The notes under the pieces were generated by a model, which was not told where the DNA came from, did not search any database, and saw only the letters and a list, made by a program, of their open reading frames with translations. From positions 26,999,090 to 27,063,089 of the forward strand of contig OZ023274.1 of NCBI GenBank assembly GCA_964007475.1: a stretch of DNA of 64,000 nt, given 5' to 3'. The stretch's first letter is position 1. The number at the start of each line of letters is the position of its first letter. This document shows positions 61,313 to 64,000 of this stretch, in pieces. A program made the translations under genes and the position numbers. Source of the stretch: Hybos culiciformis (Eukaryota; Arthropoda; Insecta; Diptera; Hybotidae).

Positions 61313-64000
61313 TTCTTAGCATAAAATAATATCTGGAAAATCAAAGACAAATAAACTGATATAGTGAACCGCATATTACAGACAAGAAAATGAAAACGGT
61401 TCATAAATTCAAGTTCCAGTGTACTTATCGTGAGCCAATTTTGTATAGTAATAGTGTAGAATTTTTATTTTTTATAATTTCAAGAAGAGACACAAGTTAT
61501 AAAAAAAAGAATAATATGATTATAATAAATAAAATGAAAAAAGGATTTTATTCAAAAAGAAAAAAAAAATATTTTTTTTATATTTATACAAAGAAAAAGA
61601 TTTTAATCTGAAAAGGAGTAATGAAATTTATGAAAGAATATATTCGTCCGAGTTACATTTATTTGAATTCATACAATATATAAAACCCCTGAGATTTTTT
61701 TTAGAATAATTTCTTTTTCTTGAGTTTTTTTTTTTATATTATTTTTGTTAGAAAACTTATTGTAAACAATAAAAGTTTGAAAATGGATGTTCAAACTTCT
61801 CTCAAAAAGTTAAATTTATTTGCAAAAGTTTATGTTCTTAGAAAAAGAAAAATAACCAGTAAATTTTATTTGAGTTTTAACAACTTTTTTCTTGTCCGTT
61901 TCAAAAAAAAAAAAAAAAATTAAAATAAAATAAAATAAAATGTTAGGTACTTTGAGATAAAGAGAAATAATTTCGGATTTCCTACCGATTTATTTTTATA
62001 ACAATTTACATACATAGTGTACCGTATATCAATCTGTCGTGCATAGGTAAAATTGACTAAAATAACATATTCATAATTCGTTTCTGTATGAAATTAATTT
62101 TTCCATTCTCTACGATTAAACATACATGCATGCATACAATTTTAATGAATTAATTTGCTATTATAAAAGTAGAATAAATGACTTTTTTTTTTTATTCAAA
62201 CATATACTTTATTGGAAAGAAAAATACTTCTAAATGATTATGAAACTATAATCAAATTTTGATTTAGATTTATATTTATTATTTAGGCAAACATGAACAG
62301 GGATGTTCCGAATAACATTTTATTTTCACATTGCGTAACCGGTAACACTGATTCAAAAGTTAAAAGTTTTTGATGTTATTTGTTTGATAACTGAAACCAT
62401 TATGTTTTTTTGTATAGAGATTTTAATCTTTTTTATTCCAAACATGTTCATTATACAATTTGTATATATAGTAATATATATAGAAATAATCATTTATAAA
62501 AATAATAATTTATTGTCTTTGTTTGAGCTCATACTTCAGATACGTTATTAATATTTTGAAGCTAATAAAAGATCTAACTAAATCATGTTTTTGTTTGTAA
62601 TTTTATTTTATTTTTCTGATGCTTGATTTAAGCGTCGTTTGGTGGTTTATTTTTCGATTGGAATTTATTACCGAGCTCCTTCTATTATCTAATATTAAAG
62701 ATTATATTAAATCAGTGATTTGTTTATTTTGTATACAAAATTTCGAATCAGCTACTTCTATATCTATAATATTTATATGTAGTATTCAGAGTATTTTTTC
62801 ATTATATTGCCGCCTGAAGTCATCGAAAAATCTTGTACAAATTTTATTAGCAAGCGGAAAGCAGATTTTTTTTAATAATAAAATGATAACTTCATATGAT
62901 AACATTTTGAAAAACTACCACAAATAGTCAAAAATAATAAAATTAAACTTTTTAGAGCAATAATTTTTATAACTTACATAAATATTTTCCTAAAATTGCT
63001 GATGTTATACAAAAATTAGAATTTTCATGACGTTGGAAAATTGTTTTAAGTATTTAAGATAATAGAACATACCTACCTACAGCAAACATAATATATATTA
63101 CATTATATTTGTATGTACAGTTGAAGAAAATTTCCAGACAATCGGTAAAAAATTTTTCTTTTTATTGATGCAAAATTATTTTAAATGAAAATTGTACTGA
63201 ATAAGCAAAATAATTTTTTTTCTATTATAATCAAACATTTTTTATTTTTAACCCTTTATTTGTTCTTAAATTGTTAAATTGGTTCAGCCCGAAATTTTTT
63301 TAAACATTGTAATTTTATCACATAGTTTTTTTGATTAATTTATTAAAGTTTTCAATTTTAAAGTCTAAACTAACTAAAATAACAACCGCGTTGCTTTATA
63401 AATAGGTATACCTAAATTGTTTGTTCCATCTAATTTATAACTAATCTAATTTATAATCTAATCACACATTGATTAAGATATTTTTGTGCCTATACTTAAA
63501 CTTAAATCCAGCTCAGTCGATAAGAGTCAATAATGAATTTATTATATAAATTTGGTTTTTTTTTTATTATAAATGTTCCAATATTTCATAATTTTATTAC
63601 ATAAATGTAAAAAGCTTTTATTTCTATTTTAATTAAAATTATACATATGAAATAAAATAAAAAGAAATTATAGATATTTTTCCGGTGCTTTGTAATACAA
63701 TTGGAAAGTACAAAATATATTTTACATTGAATTTTTATAAAGTATATATAACTTTTTCCTAGTGCAAAATACATATTTTACAAGAATTTATGTGTGAGCA
63801 ACTTGAATATATTTTATTTCCTTGTTATTTTTGACTGCTTTAAGTTCTAGGCACGTACCGACCAGATTTGTATTATAAATTTAGCAGGAAATTGAAATGA
63901 CATTTTCGTAAAATTACTAACATATTATTTTTTTCATATTCATGAAAATAAATAATCTCAAATCTATTAAAGATTATGTTATGTTTTAAATAAACCTTGG
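61313..64000. other. AT-rich non-coding DNA to the right edge
   Basis: Only one stretch stands out: 62619-62927, a 102-codon + strand frame with hydrophobic runs (LLLLSNIKDYIKSVICLFC; SIIFICSIQSIFSLYC), beginning right after a stop. No family was identified and no splice sites are convincing. Poly(A) lies near 61904-61919. Confidence 0.35.

Noticed and set aside
1..64000. CRISPR array, prophage or bacterial operon
   Set aside because: No regularly spaced repeats with unique spacers, no gene density and no ribosome-binding sites; the LINEs and TIR elements are eukaryotic.

Overview
The window reads as non-coding DNA from an insect-like, probably dipteran, nuclear genome. It is very A+T-rich (roughly four fifths by eye), full of poly(A)/poly(T) runs and ATGTATGTA-type words, has no operon-like gene packing, and carries long-dead retrotransposons and many small terminal-inverted-repeat (TIR) DNA transposons. 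No complete host protein gene, rRNA, tRNA gene or CRISPR array can be supported. The species assignment is inference.

Layout. 1-3453: a non-LTR (LINE) retrotransposon on the + strand, entering from the left edge, with endonuclease and reverse transcriptase but lacking the central RT segment. 3728-5445: a repeat cluster with a palindromic MITE family, a small foldback element and the 3' end of a second LINE. 5446-18385: mostly featureless AT-rich DNA with one inverted pair of 21-bp minisatellite arrays (14841-15109) and a few coding-like patches. 18386-20645: a stack of insertions comprising a hAT-like element split by a PIF/Harbinger-like element with a truncated MADF-like ORF, and an antisense LINE fragment, bracketed by a distant 21-bp inverted repeat. 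20646-29656: homopolymer-rich DNA. 29659-30879: a TA-flanked TIR element that holds a tRNA/5S-rRNA-like module with an A-rich tail plus a 43-bp-stem hairpin. 32809-34130: a small TIR element and a third LINE remnant. 36700-38176: a 687-bp foldback element next to an element with perfect 40-bp TIRs. 40311-43413: palindromic MITE copies around a 584-bp element built of repeated TCGCGGTTAT palindromes. 43414-57905: AT-rich DNA with the best exon candidate (50045-50176). 57906-58803 and 60423-61312: two more TIR elements, the second carrying a nested TA-flanked element.

How it fits together. The simplest reading is one or more very large introns, or intergenic DNA, invaded repeatedly by transposons. 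The only host-gene signals are exon-like islands with higher G+C, open frames and splice-like borders: clearest at 50045-50176, weaker at 26198, 43728, 53687 and 56042, all + strand, so they could belong to one long gene. None could be identified by family. The TE calls rest on target-site duplications, TIRs and conserved RT/endonuclease motifs seen directly in the sequence.
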